NCBI GenBank assembly: GCA_016699405.1
Contig: CP064972.1
Span: 3,441,501-3,505,500 of the forward strand
Direction of reading: 5' to 3'
DNA from: Holophagales bacterium
Lineage (GTDB): Bacteria > Acidobacteriota > Thermoanaerobaculia > Multivoradales > JAGPDF01
DNA: 64,000 nucleotides
Shown here piece by piece: positions 51,327 to 60,217 of the stretch. Positions within the stretch are counted from its first letter, which is position 1. Every line of letters starts with the position of its first letter. The notes under the pieces are model-generated. The model did not search any database. It had not been told where the DNA came from and worked only from the letters and a program-made list of their open reading frames with translations. A program made the position numbers and the translations under genes.

Positions 51327-52040
51327 GTGGTGACGTTCTCAAACGCAGGGGGACCTCTCATCGTCGCGATCGACGGTCCGTCCGGCGTCGGCAAGAGCAC
51401 CACGGCGCGCCTGGTCGCTGCCGCCCTGGGCATTCCCTATCTCGACACCGGCGCGATGTACCGGGCCTTCGGTTGGCTGATCGTCGAGCGGGGAATTCGC
51501 GCCGAAGACCGAGACGCCGTCGTCACGGCTCTCGAGTCGGCCCGGCTCGAGTTGGAGAGGGGAGCCGATGGCGGACTCGAGGTGCTGCTCGACGGCGAGT
51601 CGGTCGGCGACCGCATCCGCACCCCGCGGGTCAGCGACGCGACGTCGCGCATCGCCGTCTATCCGGAGGTGAGAAGTCGTCTGGTGGCCATCCAGCGCGA
51701 GTTCGCGCGGCGCGAAGGGGGCGTCCTCGAAGGCCGTGACATCGGGTCGCGCGTGGTGCCGGAAACGCCGTTCAAGTTCTTTCTCGACGCGCCGTTGGAG
51801 GTGAGGATCGAACGGCGACGGCTGGAGTTGGCGGCCGCCGGCCGGGAGGCCAGCGGCGAGGCCCTGGCGGCGGAGATCGCCGAACGGGATCGTCGAGACC
51901 AGGAGCGATCGGCTTCGCCTCTCGTCTGTACCGCCGAGCACGAGCGCGTCGACACCTCCCTGGGCGGCGCCGAGGAGGTGGCGACGGCGATCCTCTCCTC
52001 GATCTGGCGCCGCCTCCGTCAGGCGAATCCAGAGGGTTGA
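51327..52040 (+). CDS. cmk: Cytidylate kinase
   Basis: 237 residues. AIDGPSGVGKSTTARLVA (P-loop), YLDTGAMYRAF and GRDIGSRVVP match Cmk, which phosphorylates CMP/dCMP. The ORF begins GTG 51327; the next codon is also GTG, and 51330 gives better spacing from GGAGG (51321-51325). It lies in the conserved rluB-cmk-rpsA neighbourhood, with queG inserted here. Confidence 0.94.
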   Translation: MVTFSNAGGPLIVAIDGPSGVGKSTTARLVAAALGIPYLDTGAMYRAFGWLIVERGIRAEDRDAVVTALESARLELERGADGGLEVLLDGESVGDRIRTPRVSDATSRIAVYPEVRSRLVAIQREFARREGGVLEGRDIGSRVVPETPFKFFLDAPLEVRIERRRLELAAAGREASGEALAAEIAERDRRDQERSASPLVCTAEHERVDTSLGGAEEVATAILSSIWRRLRQANPEG

Positions 52041-52044
52041 TCCG

Positions 52045-53205
52045 ATGACGTCGAACGGGGTCGCCTCCGCCGACCTCGTCGAGCGGATCAAAGGGTGGAC
52101 CCGCGACTGTGGTTTCTCCCGGGTCGGGATTGCCACGCTCGAATCCTCGCGGTTCGCCACCGCTTTCGAGTCCTGGATCGAACGAGGAGACCACGCGGGG
52201 ATGACCTGGCTCGAGCGGCGCCGGGAGGTCCGCCTGAATCCGCGGCTCCTCCGCGAGTGGGCGCGCTCGGCGGTCGTCGTGGCGCTTCACTACGACTCGC
52301 CGGCGACCGACGAGCCGGGCTCCGGGGGCGACCTCTGGCCGCGCGTCGCCCGGTACGCTCGCGGGCGCGACTACCACGAGGTCATGGACGAGGGGCTCCG
52401 CACCCTGGAGTCGCGACTCCAGGGGTGCGTGCCGGGCATCCGGACCTGGCGCTACGTCGACACCGGACCGCTCCTCGAACGCGAGCTTGCCAGCCGAGCC
52501 GGTCTCGGCGCCTTCGGAAAGCACACGAACCTCCTCCATCCGGAACACGGCTCGTGGTTCCTGCTCGGCGAGCTCCTCCTGTCGCTCGAGCTGCCGGCCG
52601 ACGGACCGGTCGCGGAGCCCTGCGGAAGCTGCACGCGCTGTCTGACCGCCTGTCCAACCGGTGCGCTTCCGGCGCCCTACCGCCTCGACGCCCGCCGCTG
52701 CATCAGCTACTGGACGATCGAGCATCGCGGTCCGATTCCGCCGGCGGTCCGCCCGCTGCTCGGCGACTGGGTCTTCGGCTGTGACCTCTGCCAGGAGGCT
52801 TGCCCTTGGAACGCCCCCCACAAGGGAGCACCCGAGGCCGCCTTCCGGCTGCCGGAGGCCCGCGCCGACCTCGATCTGTCCGACCTCCTGGGCCTTACGG
52901 AAGCCCGCTACGCCGAGTTGTTCCGAGGCAGCCCGATGAAGCGCGCTCGCCGCGACGGCTTGCGCCGGAATGCCGCCACGGCGATGGGGAATCGCCGGGA
53001 TCCGCGCTATGTCGAGCCCTTGGCTGCCGCCCTGACCGACGAGTCGCCGACCGTGCGGTCGCATGCGGCCTGGGCCCTGGGCCGGATCGGCGGGCAGAAG
53101 GCGTCCGCCGCGCTCCGGGAAGCCCTCCAGGCGGAGGGCGATTCCGGGGTTCGCGAGGAGCTGACCGCCGCCCTCGCCGGCCTCCCCCCGGAAGCACGGA
53201 TTTGA
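52045..53205 (+). CDS. queG: Epoxyqueuosine reductase
   Basis: 386 residues. Two [4Fe-4S] motifs, CGSCTRCLTACPTGA and CDLCQEACPW, with the cobalamin-dependent QueG core (GFSRVGIA, HGSWFLLGELLL). The C-terminal 80 residues are HEAT-like repeats (DESPTVRSHAAWALGRIGG), as in many QueG proteins. It makes queuosine in tRNA from epoxyqueuosine. Its TGA stop lies within the -35 of the rpsA promoter. Confidence 0.95.
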   Translation: MTSNGVASADLVERIKGWTRDCGFSRVGIATLESSRFATAFESWIERGDHAGMTWLERRREVRLNPRLLREWARSAVVVALHYDSPATDEPGSGGDLWPRVARYARGRDYHEVMDEGLRTLESRLQGCVPGIRTWRYVDTGPLLERELASRAGLGAFGKHTNLLHPEHGSWFLLGELLLSLELPADGPVAEPCGSCTRCLTACPTGALPAPYRLDARRCISYWTIEHRGPIPPAVRPLLGDWVFGCDLCQEACPWNAPHKGAPEAAFRLPEARADLDLSDLLGLTEARYAELFRGSPMKRARRDGLRRNAATAMGNRRDPRYVEPLAAALTDESPTVRSHAAWALGRIGGQKASAALREALQAEGDSGVREELTAALAGLPPEARI

Positions 53206-53231
53206 CAGGGTTTGCCCGCCGTCCCTATACT
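53202..53231 (+). promoter_or_regulatory. Strong sigma70-type promoter of rpsA
   Basis: TTGACA (53202-53207), 18-nt spacer, TATACT (53226-53231). Perfect -35 and five-of-six -10. Predicted start near 53238, giving a leader of about 100 nt. This is the best promoter match in the window. Confidence 0.85.
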
Positions 53232-53283
53232 CCCGTCCTCGGGTTCCAGCCGGTTTCCGCCGTCATCAGAACCCCCCCACATC

Positions 53284-53307
53284 ATGGGTGAACAGGCCAA
53301 GGCCTGA
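53284..53307 (+). other. Tiny open frame in the rpsA leader, overlapping a palindrome
   Basis: ATG to TGA encodes only MGEQAKA. It coincides with CAGGCC/GGCCTG (53293-53306). No Shine-Dalgarno is present. It may be chance; bS1 is known to autoregulate through its leader in other bacteria. Confidence 0.2.
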
Positions 53308-53337
53308 AATCAATCGGTCAAGGAGGAACTGCGGTTT

Positions 53338-55056
53338 ATGGCACAGGGCGGCAACGAGCGTGACGCCTCACTGGATGTCGTGGAAGAGGAGGGAGCTCCT
53401 CAGGCCCACGAGTACCAGGAGTTTCTTGCCCTCTACGACGAGAGCATGCGCAATCTCACCGAGGGCGAGATCGTCCGCGGCCGCGTCGTGGCGATCACGG
53501 CCAACGACGTCGTCGTCGACGTTGGCTACAAGTCCGAGGGTCTGGTTCCGTTGGAGGAGTTCGCCGGAATCGACGGCAAGGTCTACGTCAAGGTGGGTGA
53601 CGACGTCGACGTGCTCCTCGAGAAGACCGAGGACCAGGAAGGCCACGTCCTCCTGTCCCGCAGCAAGGCCGAGCGGATGCGGGTGTGGAACGACATCGAG
53701 AACAGCTTCAAGGAAGGTCGCGTCATCAAGGGACGCGTCATCGACCGCATCAAGGGCGGCCTGACCGTCGATGTGGGCGTGCGGGCCTTCCTGCCCGGAT
53801 CGCTGGCCGACATCAAGCCGGTCAAGAACCTCGAAGCGCTCAAGGGCAAGGAGCTGGAGTTCAAGGTCATCAGCCTCGACCGGCGGCGCAACAACATCGT
53901 CCTTTCCCGCAAGGCCGTGCTCGAGAAGGAGTTCGAGCGCAAGAAGGCCGAGACGCTGGAGCGCCTGCAGGAAGGCGCGATGCTCAAGGGGACGGTCAAG
54001 AACATCACCGACTACGGGGTGTTCGTCGACCTGGGCGGAATCGACGGGCTGCTGCACATCACCGACATCTCCTGGGGCCGGGTGAACCACCCGTCCGAGC
54101 ACTTCAACATCGGCGACGAGGTCGAGGTGGTCGTCCTCAAGTTCGACCGCGACACCGAGCGGGTCTCGCTGGGTTACAAGCAGCGCGGTGAGGATCCGTG
54201 GTCGCTGGTCGACAAGCGCTACCCGGTGGGGGCGCGCGTGCACGGCAAGGTCGTCAGCCTGGTCGACTACGGCGCCTTCGTCGAGCTCGAAGAGGGCGTC
54301 GAGGGGCTGATTCACGTCAGCGAGATGTCGTGGACCAAGAAGGTCGTCAACCCGACGAAGATCCTCAAGGCCGGCGACGAGATCGACGCGATCGTCACCG
54401 AGGTCGACACGGTGCAGCGGCGCATCTCGCTGTCGCTCCGCCAGACCGAGCGCAACCCCTGGGAAGAGCTGGCGATCAGCCATCCGATCGGCAGCATCGT
54501 CGAGGGCAAGGTGCGCAACCTGACCGAGTTCGGCGCCTTCGTCGAGATCACCGAAGAGATCGACGGCCTCGTCCACGTCTCCGACATGAGCTGGACGAAG
54601 CGCGTCAAGCATCCGAGCGAAGTGCTGCGCAAGGGTGACGCGGTGCGCGCACGCATCATCAACATCGACATCGACAACCAGCGCGTGTCGCTCTCGATCA
54701 AGGAGTTCATGCCGAACGAGTGGCAGGACTTCGTCGACACGCACCGGGTGGGCGACGTCGTCACCGGTCGGGTGGTGAACGTCACCGACTTCGGGCTGTT
54801 CATCGACATCTATCAGGGCCTCGAGGGTCTGGCTCACGTCAGCGAGATCGACGTGCCGGGCGGCAAGCTCGACGACCACTTCGCCATCGGCGACTGGATC
54901 CGTGCACGAATCCTGCGCATCGAGCCGGAAGAGAAGAAGGTCGGCCTGACGCTGCGCGGAGTGCCTCAGCCGAGCGAGGAAGAGGTCGCCGAATTCGAGG
55001 CGGCGATGCAGGCGGCGATGGCACCGATCGAGACCCCGGAGGAGACCGAGGGCTGA
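53338..55056 (+). CDS. rpsA: 30S ribosomal protein bS1
   Basis: 572 residues with six S1 repeats, the Gram-negative form. VDVGYKSEGLVPLEEF, LTVDVGVRAFLPGS and the later GVFVDLGGIDGLLHITDISW, GAFVELEEGVEGLIHVSEMSW and similar segments mark the repeats. It unfolds mRNA at the ribosome. AGGAGGA lies 10 nt before ATG 53338. HU/IHF follows, as in the classic cmk-rpsA-ihfB order. Confidence 0.97.
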   Translation: MAQGGNERDASLDVVEEEGAPQAHEYQEFLALYDESMRNLTEGEIVRGRVVAITANDVVVDVGYKSEGLVPLEEFAGIDGKVYVKVGDDVDVLLEKTEDQEGHVLLSRSKAERMRVWNDIENSFKEGRVIKGRVIDRIKGGLTVDVGVRAFLPGSLADIKPVKNLEALKGKELEFKVISLDRRRNNIVLSRKAVLEKEFERKKAETLERLQEGAMLKGTVKNITDYGVFVDLGGIDGLLHITDISWGRVNHPSEHFNIGDEVEVVVLKFDRDTERVSLGYKQRGEDPWSLVDKRYPVGARVHGKVVSLVDYGAFVELEEGVEGLIHVSEMSWTKKVVNPTKILKAGDEIDAIVTEVDTVQRRISLSLRQTERNPWEELAISHPIGSIVEGKVRNLTEFGAFVEITEEIDGLVHVSDMSWTKRVKHPSEVLRKGDAVRARIINIDIDNQRVSLSIKEFMPNEWQDFVDTHRVGDVVTGRVVNVTDFGLFIDIYQGLEGLAHVSEIDVPGGKLDDHFAIGDWIRARILRIEPEEKKVGLTLRGVPQPSEEEVAEFEAAMQAAMAPIETPEETEG

Positions 55057-55144
55057 CGCGCCCTCGGCGTCCCGTCCGAGTAGCAAACCCGAAGCGACTG
55101 CAGCTGTCCGGGCAGGGAGAGCCAGCGTGCTGACAAGTGAAGGC

Positions 55145-55426
55145 ATGACCAAGGCGGACCTTGTCGAAGAAGTGGCGCGAGCCACACAGCTGAGCAAGAA
55201 GCAGGCGGAGCTCGTCGTCCACACCTTTTTCGAGACGATCGTCGATTCGTTGCGAGAGGGCGAGAAGGTCGAGCTTCGCGGCTTCGGGAGTTTCCGGATC
55301 CGCCAACGCGGCTCCCGCCTGGGGAGGAATCCCAAGACGGGAGACCGCGTTCAGGTCCCGCCGAAACAGATCCCGTACTTCAAGCCGGGCAAGGAGTTGC
55401 GAGCCATCCTGAACGGCAGCTCCTGA
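55145..55426 (+). CDS. HU/IHF family DNA-binding protein, second paralogue
   Basis: 93 residues from ATG 55145 (TKADLVEEVARATQLSKKQAE). The arm motif GRNPKTG and YFKPGKELR end are typical of IHF-beta/HU. An upstream in-frame GTG 55127 would add MLTSEG, which is unlike the family. Its place after rpsA is that of ihfB. It differs from the copy at 22345, so the two may be an IHF-like pair. Confidence 0.9.
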   Translation: MTKADLVEEVARATQLSKKQAELVVHTFFETIVDSLREGEKVELRGFGSFRIRQRGSRLGRNPKTGDRVQVPPKQIPYFKPGKELRAILNGSS

Positions 55427-55443
55427 GCGGGGTTGTCGTCGGC

Positions 55444-55938
55444 ATGCGGACTCTTTTCACCCCCTGGAGGTACGCCTACATCACCAGGACCTCGCCCGAG
55501 CCCGGCTGCTTCTTCTGCGCCGCGGCCCATACCCCTGACGAGGATGCCGAACGGCTGGTGGTGGCGCGCGGCCGGCATCATCTGCTGATGCTCAACCGCC
55601 ATCCGTATTCGAACGGGCATCTCATGGTGGCACCCTTCGCTCACCTCTCGACGCTGCGCGATGCCGGCGAGGAGGTCCAGCGGGAGCTCTGGCCCTTGGT
55701 TCTGAAGGCCCAGTCGGCGCTCGAGCGCGCCTATCGTCCCCACGGCTTCAACCTGGGGATGAATCTCGGGACCTGCGCTGGCGCCGGAGTTCCCGGGCAC
55801 TATCATTTCCACGTCGTGCCGCGCTGGAACGGCGACACCAATTTCATGACGGTCCTGGCCGACACGCGTCTGGTGCCGGAAGACCTCGAGACGGCACGAG
55901 AACGGCTTCGGCAGTTGCTGGAGGAGGAGGCTTCTTGA
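55444..55938 (+). CDS. HIT family hydrolase
   Basis: 164 residues. The histidine triad is GHYHFHVVPRW (near 118-128), preceded by NRHPYSNGHLMV. This matches the FHIT/Ap4A phosphorylase-like branch that acts on dinucleoside polyphosphates. CFFCAA at the N-terminus (Cys-x2-Cys) may bind metal. Its stop overlaps the next start (TTGA). Confidence 0.88.
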   Translation: MRTLFTPWRYAYITRTSPEPGCFFCAAAHTPDEDAERLVVARGRHHLLMLNRHPYSNGHLMVAPFAHLSTLRDAGEEVQRELWPLVLKAQSALERAYRPHGFNLGMNLGTCAGAGVPGHYHFHVVPRWNGDTNFMTVLADTRLVPEDLETARERLRQLLEEEAS

Positions 55939-56333
55939 ACGACGACTCACGACCCGGTGGAGGAGTGTCGATACCCGCGCCGGTGCTTCTGGTCCTCGCG
56001 TGGCTTGTTCCCGGTTCGGGGCACTTCCTGCTGGGACGGCGCGCTCGTGGGGCGGCCTTCTTCCTCCTGGTGCTCTTCTCCGCGGCCGTCGGCGCATCGC
56101 TGCACGGCCATCTCTTCCGGCAGGAAGCGGGCCAGCCGTTGGCCACGCTCGGCATGCTCGCTTCGATGGGCTCCGGGGTCGTCGACTTCGGGCTCCGCTA
56201 CGTCCTGAGCTACATGGGCCAGCCGGAGGCCGCCGGTCACGAATACGGCACGGCCTTCCTTCTGACGGCCGGCCTCATGAATCTGCTCCTCCTTCTCGAC
56301 GTTCACGACCTCGCCACCGGCAGGAAGGAGTAG
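55935..56333 (+). CDS. DUF6677-like small membrane protein
   Basis: 132 residues from TTG 55935, overlapping the HIT stop. LLVLAWLVPGSGHFLLGRRARGAAFFLLVL near 18-47 has the LVPG-x-GH-x-LGR pattern found in DUF6677-type and TM2-like proteins. About three to four membrane helices. Function unknown; it sits upstream of lpxB. Confidence 0.65.
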   Translation: MNDDSRPGGGVSIPAPVLLVLAWLVPGSGHFLLGRRARGAAFFLLVLFSAAVGASLHGHLFRQEAGQPLATLGMLASMGSGVVDFGLRYVLSYMGQPEAAGHEYGTAFLLTAGLMNLLLLLDVHDLATGRKE

Positions 56334-56338
56334 CGACG

Positions 56339-56533
56339 ATGGTCAGCCACCTCCTCCTCATGACGGTCTATGCCCTCGAAGTGGCCATCTTCTTCGCGCT
56401 TCTGTGGCGGCGCGGGCGACGCGAACAGGGCCTCCTGTTCCTGCAGATCTTCTTCGGCCTGATGGTGGGCGGCCTCGCTCTCGGGTGGCTGATGTACGCG
56501 TTTCCCACGGCGCCGGCCATCCCGTTTCCATGA
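56339..56533 (+). CDS. 64-residue membrane protein upstream of lpxB
   Basis: Begins ATG 56339, 5 nt after the preceding stop (AAGGAG lies nearby), and ends with ATGA overlapping lpxB. Two hydrophobic helices (about 3-21 and 31-53) are separated by RRGRREQG. Tight spacing on both sides supports a real gene. I do not recognise a family. Confidence 0.6.
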   Translation: MVSHLLLMTVYALEVAIFFALLWRRGRREQGLLFLQIFFGLMVGGLALGWLMYAFPTAPAIPFP

Positions 56534-57675
56534 CGCGAAACCGGCTGTTGGTGGTCGCCGGTGAAGCCTCCGGTGACCAGCGCGCCGCGCGCCTGGTCAC
56601 CGAGCTCGGCGCGCGACGGCCAGGGCTCGAGGTGTTCGGTCTCGGAGGAGACGACCTGATTGCGGCCGGGTGCCGAATCGTCGCTCACAGTCGCGAGATC
56701 GCAGTCGTCGGCATCTCCGAAGCTCTGCGGGTGCTCCCACGGGCCCGGGAGATCTTCGCCGGACTGCTCGACGAGGTCGACCGGGACCCGCCGCTGGCGG
56801 CCGTGCTCGTCGATTCCCCGGAGTTCAACCTCCGTCTGGCTGCACAGCTCGCACGCCGTGACATCCCGGTCGTCTACTACGTAAGCCCTCAAGTGTGGGC
56901 TTGGCGGCGAGGCCGGGTCCGCAAGATCGCCAGCAGCGTCGACCTCATGCTCGTCTTGTTCGACTTCGAGGAGACCTTTTTCCGCGAGCGCGGCATCGAT
57001 GCCGTGCATGTCGGTCATCCGCTGGTCGACGAGGTGCCGGTGCTCGAGCAGGCCTGGGACCGGGACGGCGCATCGTTCCGTGGACCCTTCCGCATTTCTT
57101 TGCTGCCGGGATCGCGGCGCAGCGAGATCGAGCATCTCCTCCCGTCGATGCTGGATGCAGCGCAGCGCCTGGTGCAGGTTCTCCCCGTCGAACCGCGGAT
57201 CATCGTGGCACCGACCGTCCCGCGGTCCTTGGTGGAGAAGCACATGGAGCGAGCCGGCGCCACGTTCGAGCTCGTCGAGCGGGGACGATTCGAAGCGATC
57301 GCCGACAGCCATCTGGCGATCTGCGCATCCGGCACCGCGACTCTCGAGGTCGGCCTCCTCGGCACACCGATGGTCGTCGCCTATCGTTTGACACCGATTT
57401 CCTACCTGCTGGCCCGCGCGCTCGTCCGCCTGCCGCACTTCAGCCTGGTGAACCTCGTCCTCGGTCGCGGAGTCGTTCCTGAGCTTCTTCAGCGCCAAGC
57501 CGCCGGGCCTGCTCTGGCCAAGGCGGTGGCCGGGTTGCTCGGCGATCCCGCGCGAATCACCGCCATGCGAGCCGATTTGGCGACGCTGCGGTCGCGACTC
57601 GGGGCGCCGGGTGCCAGCCGGCGTGCCGCCGAGCAGGTCGAGTCACTCCTGGCGCGCCTCGAGGTCCCCGCATGA
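56530..57675 (+). CDS. lpxB: Lipid-A-disaccharide synthase
   Basis: 381 residues, normal LpxB length. VVAGEASGDQRAARLV, YVSPQVWAWRRGRV, LLPGSRRSEIEHLLP and ASGTATLEVGLLGTPMVV are signature segments. It joins UDP-diacylglucosamine and lipid X in the Raetz pathway, so this organism makes LPS. It overlaps msbA by ATGA. I choose ATG 56530; the longer frame overlaps the small gene. Confidence 0.96.
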   Translation: MTRNRLLVVAGEASGDQRAARLVTELGARRPGLEVFGLGGDDLIAAGCRIVAHSREIAVVGISEALRVLPRAREIFAGLLDEVDRDPPLAAVLVDSPEFNLRLAAQLARRDIPVVYYVSPQVWAWRRGRVRKIASSVDLMLVLFDFEETFFRERGIDAVHVGHPLVDEVPVLEQAWDRDGASFRGPFRISLLPGSRRSEIEHLLPSMLDAAQRLVQVLPVEPRIIVAPTVPRSLVEKHMERAGATFELVERGRFEAIADSHLAICASGTATLEVGLLGTPMVVAYRLTPISYLLARALVRLPHFSLVNLVLGRGVVPELLQRQAAGPALAKAVAGLLGDPARITAMRADLATLRSRLGAPGASRRAAEQVESLLARLEVPA

Positions 57676-59549
57676 GCCTCGGTCGCTTCCTGCTGAAGTA
57701 CTTCGGGCGCTACGCCGCCTGGGCCGTCGTCGCCGTCCTTGCGACCCTCGTCTTCGCCGCCTCCAGCGTCTGTGCGGTCTATCTCGTCAAGCCGATCTTC
57801 GGTGACGTCTTGATGGACAAGGACGCCATCCCGAAGGAGCTGGCGACGGACAGCGCGACCCAGCCCACCGAGCATCGCGAGGGGGCGGCGGCCGCCGCAG
57901 CACGGGCCAAGGATGCGCTGAAGAGCAGCGTCGACAAGGCCTACCACGGGCTGCGTGAGCGGCTGGGAATCGGTCCGGCCGAGGTCGTCTATTTCGTCCC
58001 GCTGCTCTTCGTCTTCGTCTTCGTGCTTCGTGCCGTCGCGGACTTCGTCAACGGCTACGCGTTCCAGGAACTGGGTCTTGGCGGAACGACGGCGATGCGG
58101 AACGACCTCTTCCGCAAGGTACTCGATCAATCGAGTCGCTTCCACGCCAGTCATCCGACCGGCGAGCTGGTCAGCCGCATCGTCAGCGACGTGGCGGTGG
58201 TCCAGTCGGCGATCGCCAACCGAATGGTCGATCTCTTCCAGCAGTCGGTGACACTCGTCGCCCTGCTCGCGCTGCTGATCTCGACCAACCCGCGGCTGGC
58301 GTTCATCTGCCTCGTCGCCACGCCCGCCGTCGTCTATCCCATCGTGCGTTTCGGCAAGGGGATGAGACGCACCACGCATCGCAGCCAGGAGCGGATGGCC
58401 GACCTCGCCAACCTCGTGTCGGAGGCGGTGCGCGGTCATCGCGTCGTCAAGGCCTTCGGCATGGAGAGCTTCGAGGAGGCCCGGTTCGAGGCGGCGACGC
58501 GACGCCACCTCCGCGTCAACCTCAAAGGGCAGCTCCTCGCCAATCTGGCGAGCCCGGTCGTCGAGTCGGTCGCCGTGGTGGGCGGCGCCGGCTTCCTGAT
58601 CTGGGCCGGGATCTCGATCCGCAACGGCCAGATGTCGCCCGCCGACGTCGTCCAGTTCCTGTTCAACCTGGTGGCGCTCTACGACCCGATCCGCAAGTTG
58701 AACAAAGTGAACCTCATCGTCCAGCAGTCGGTCGCCGCGATCCAGCGGATCCGCGGACTGATGGAGTTGCCCGTCGACGTCGTGGACCGCCCGGAGGCGC
58801 GGCCGGCGACGTCCTTCAGCCGCGAAATCGCCTTTGCCGACGTGCACTTTCGCTACGAGACCGGCGACGAAGTCCTGCGGGGCATTGACCTGACGATTCG
58901 CCGCGGCGAGGTCGTCGCCCTCGTCGGCCCGTCCGGCGCCGGCAAGTCGACGATGGCCAACCTGCTGCCGCGGTTCTTCGACGTGACGGGCGGACAGGTG
59001 CAGCTCGACGGGGTCGACATCCGCGATCTCACGCTGGCAAGCCTGCGCTCCCAGATCGGCCTGGTCACCCAGGAGACCTTCCTCTTCGACGACACGGTGC
59101 GCAACAACATCGCCTACGGGCGCGCGGGAGAGCTCCCGCTCGATCGCGTGCGAGAGGCGGCCGCGGCAGCCTACGCCGACGAGTTCATCCTCGAGCTGCC
59201 GCAGGGGTACGACACCCCGATCGGTGAGGCGGGCCACCGGTTGTCCGGCGGACAGAGGCAGCGCCTGGCGATCGCCCGGGCGCTGCTCAAGGACGCACCG
59301 ATTCTCATCCTCGACGAGGCGACCTCGCAGCTCGACGTCGAGTCCGAAGCCTGGGTCCAGAAAGCTCTCTTCAACCTGATGCAGGGCCGCACGACGCTGG
59401 TGATCGCCCACCGACTGTCGACGATTCAACGAGCGGATCGGATCGTCGTCCTGGAGAACGGGCGGATCGTCGAGACGGGAACCCACGACGAGCTTCTCGG
59501 TCAAGCCGGGGTCTACCGACGCCTCCACGAGTTGCAGTTCCAGGGATGA
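57672..59549 (+). CDS. msbA: Lipid A exporter MsbA
   Basis: 625 residues, slightly long. Six helices and one ABC domain with GPSGAGKSTMANLL, LSGGQRQRLAIARA and ILILDEATSQLD. Between helices 1 and 2 is an extra loop of about 60 charged/Ala-rich residues (50-110), which accounts for the length. It flips lipid A across the inner membrane. It lies between lpxB and a DUF374 acyltransferase, with 4-nt overlaps. Confidence 0.93.
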   Translation: MSLGRFLLKYFGRYAAWAVVAVLATLVFAASSVCAVYLVKPIFGDVLMDKDAIPKELATDSATQPTEHREGAAAAAARAKDALKSSVDKAYHGLRERLGIGPAEVVYFVPLLFVFVFVLRAVADFVNGYAFQELGLGGTTAMRNDLFRKVLDQSSRFHASHPTGELVSRIVSDVAVVQSAIANRMVDLFQQSVTLVALLALLISTNPRLAFICLVATPAVVYPIVRFGKGMRRTTHRSQERMADLANLVSEAVRGHRVVKAFGMESFEEARFEAATRRHLRVNLKGQLLANLASPVVESVAVVGGAGFLIWAGISIRNGQMSPADVVQFLFNLVALYDPIRKLNKVNLIVQQSVAAIQRIRGLMELPVDVVDRPEARPATSFSREIAFADVHFRYETGDEVLRGIDLTIRRGEVVALVGPSGAGKSTMANLLPRFFDVTGGQVQLDGVDIRDLTLASLRSQIGLVTQETFLFDDTVRNNIAYGRAGELPLDRVREAAAAAYADEFILELPQGYDTPIGEAGHRLSGGQRQRLAIARALLKDAPILILDEATSQLDVESEAWVQKALFNLMQGRTTLVIAHRLSTIQRADRIVVLENGRIVETGTHDELLGQAGVYRRLHELQFQG

Positions 59550-60217
59550 ACCGGGAAGCGGAGCCGACCAGCGGAGGGCCGATGGCCGCCCTCGTCGCGT
59601 GGGCTGCCGCCTGGTTCATCCGGGCTCTGCGCTGCACGGTCCGCCTCCGCTTCCACGAGGACGGGGAGCTCCGCCGGCTCGAAGATCACGACGAACGGTT
59701 CATCCTGGCTTTCTGGCACCGGCACCTGCTCCTCATGCCCTACGCTTACCGCGGTCGTGGGATCAGCGTCCTGATCAGCCGGAGCCGCGATGGCGAGCTC
59801 ATCGCGCGGACCGTTGCGCATTTCGGCATCGACTCGTGTCGCGGCTCTTCGAGCCGGGGAGGCGCAGCGGGATTGCGCGACCTGCTTCGTCGTGCTCGGT
59901 CGGGGTCCGATCTCGCGTTCACTCCCGACGGACCACGCGGCCCGGTCGGAGTCGTGCAGCCGGGCGTAATTGCCGCGGCGGCCGCAACCGGCTGGCCAAT
60001 CGTGCCGATCGCCATGGCCGCGTCGCGCTGTCGACGCCTGCGCAGCTGGGATCGCTTCGTGGTTCCGCTCCCGGGGGCGCGGGTTCAATTCGTGGTGGGG
60101 GAGGCCCTGGCGGTCGGGCGAGGGGACGATCCGGAGATCGCGGCGCTCGAGCTGGCGCGTCGCCTGGACGGAGCCGAGGAGCGAGCCGCCAGGTTCGCAG
60201 GAGGGAAATCCTCATGA
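59546..60217 (+). CDS. DUF374 (lysophospholipid acyltransferase-like) protein
   Basis: 223 residues. FWHRHLLLMPYAYRG holds the HxxxxP-like site of DUF374, and LISRSRDGELIARTVAHFGI and FTPDGPRGPVGVVQPGVI are the conserved PDGPRGP segments. The family resembles acyltransferases, perhaps acting on lipid A or a related glycolipid. Position after msbA supports a lipid A role. N-terminal helix 13-28. Confidence 0.85.
   Translation: MNREAEPTSGGPMAALVAWAAAWFIRALRCTVRLRFHEDGELRRLEDHDERFILAFWHRHLLLMPYAYRGRGISVLISRSRDGELIARTVAHFGIDSCRGSSSRGGAAGLRDLLRRARSGSDLAFTPDGPRGPVGVVQPGVIAAAAATGWPIVPIAMAASRCRRLRSWDRFVVPLPGARVQFVVGEALAVGRGDDPEIAALELARRLDGAEERAARFAGGKSS

Noticed and set aside
55127..55144. GTG start adding six residues to the second HU/IHF protein
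   Set aside because: The family begins at MTKADLVEEV, and GAAGG lies closer to ATG 55145.
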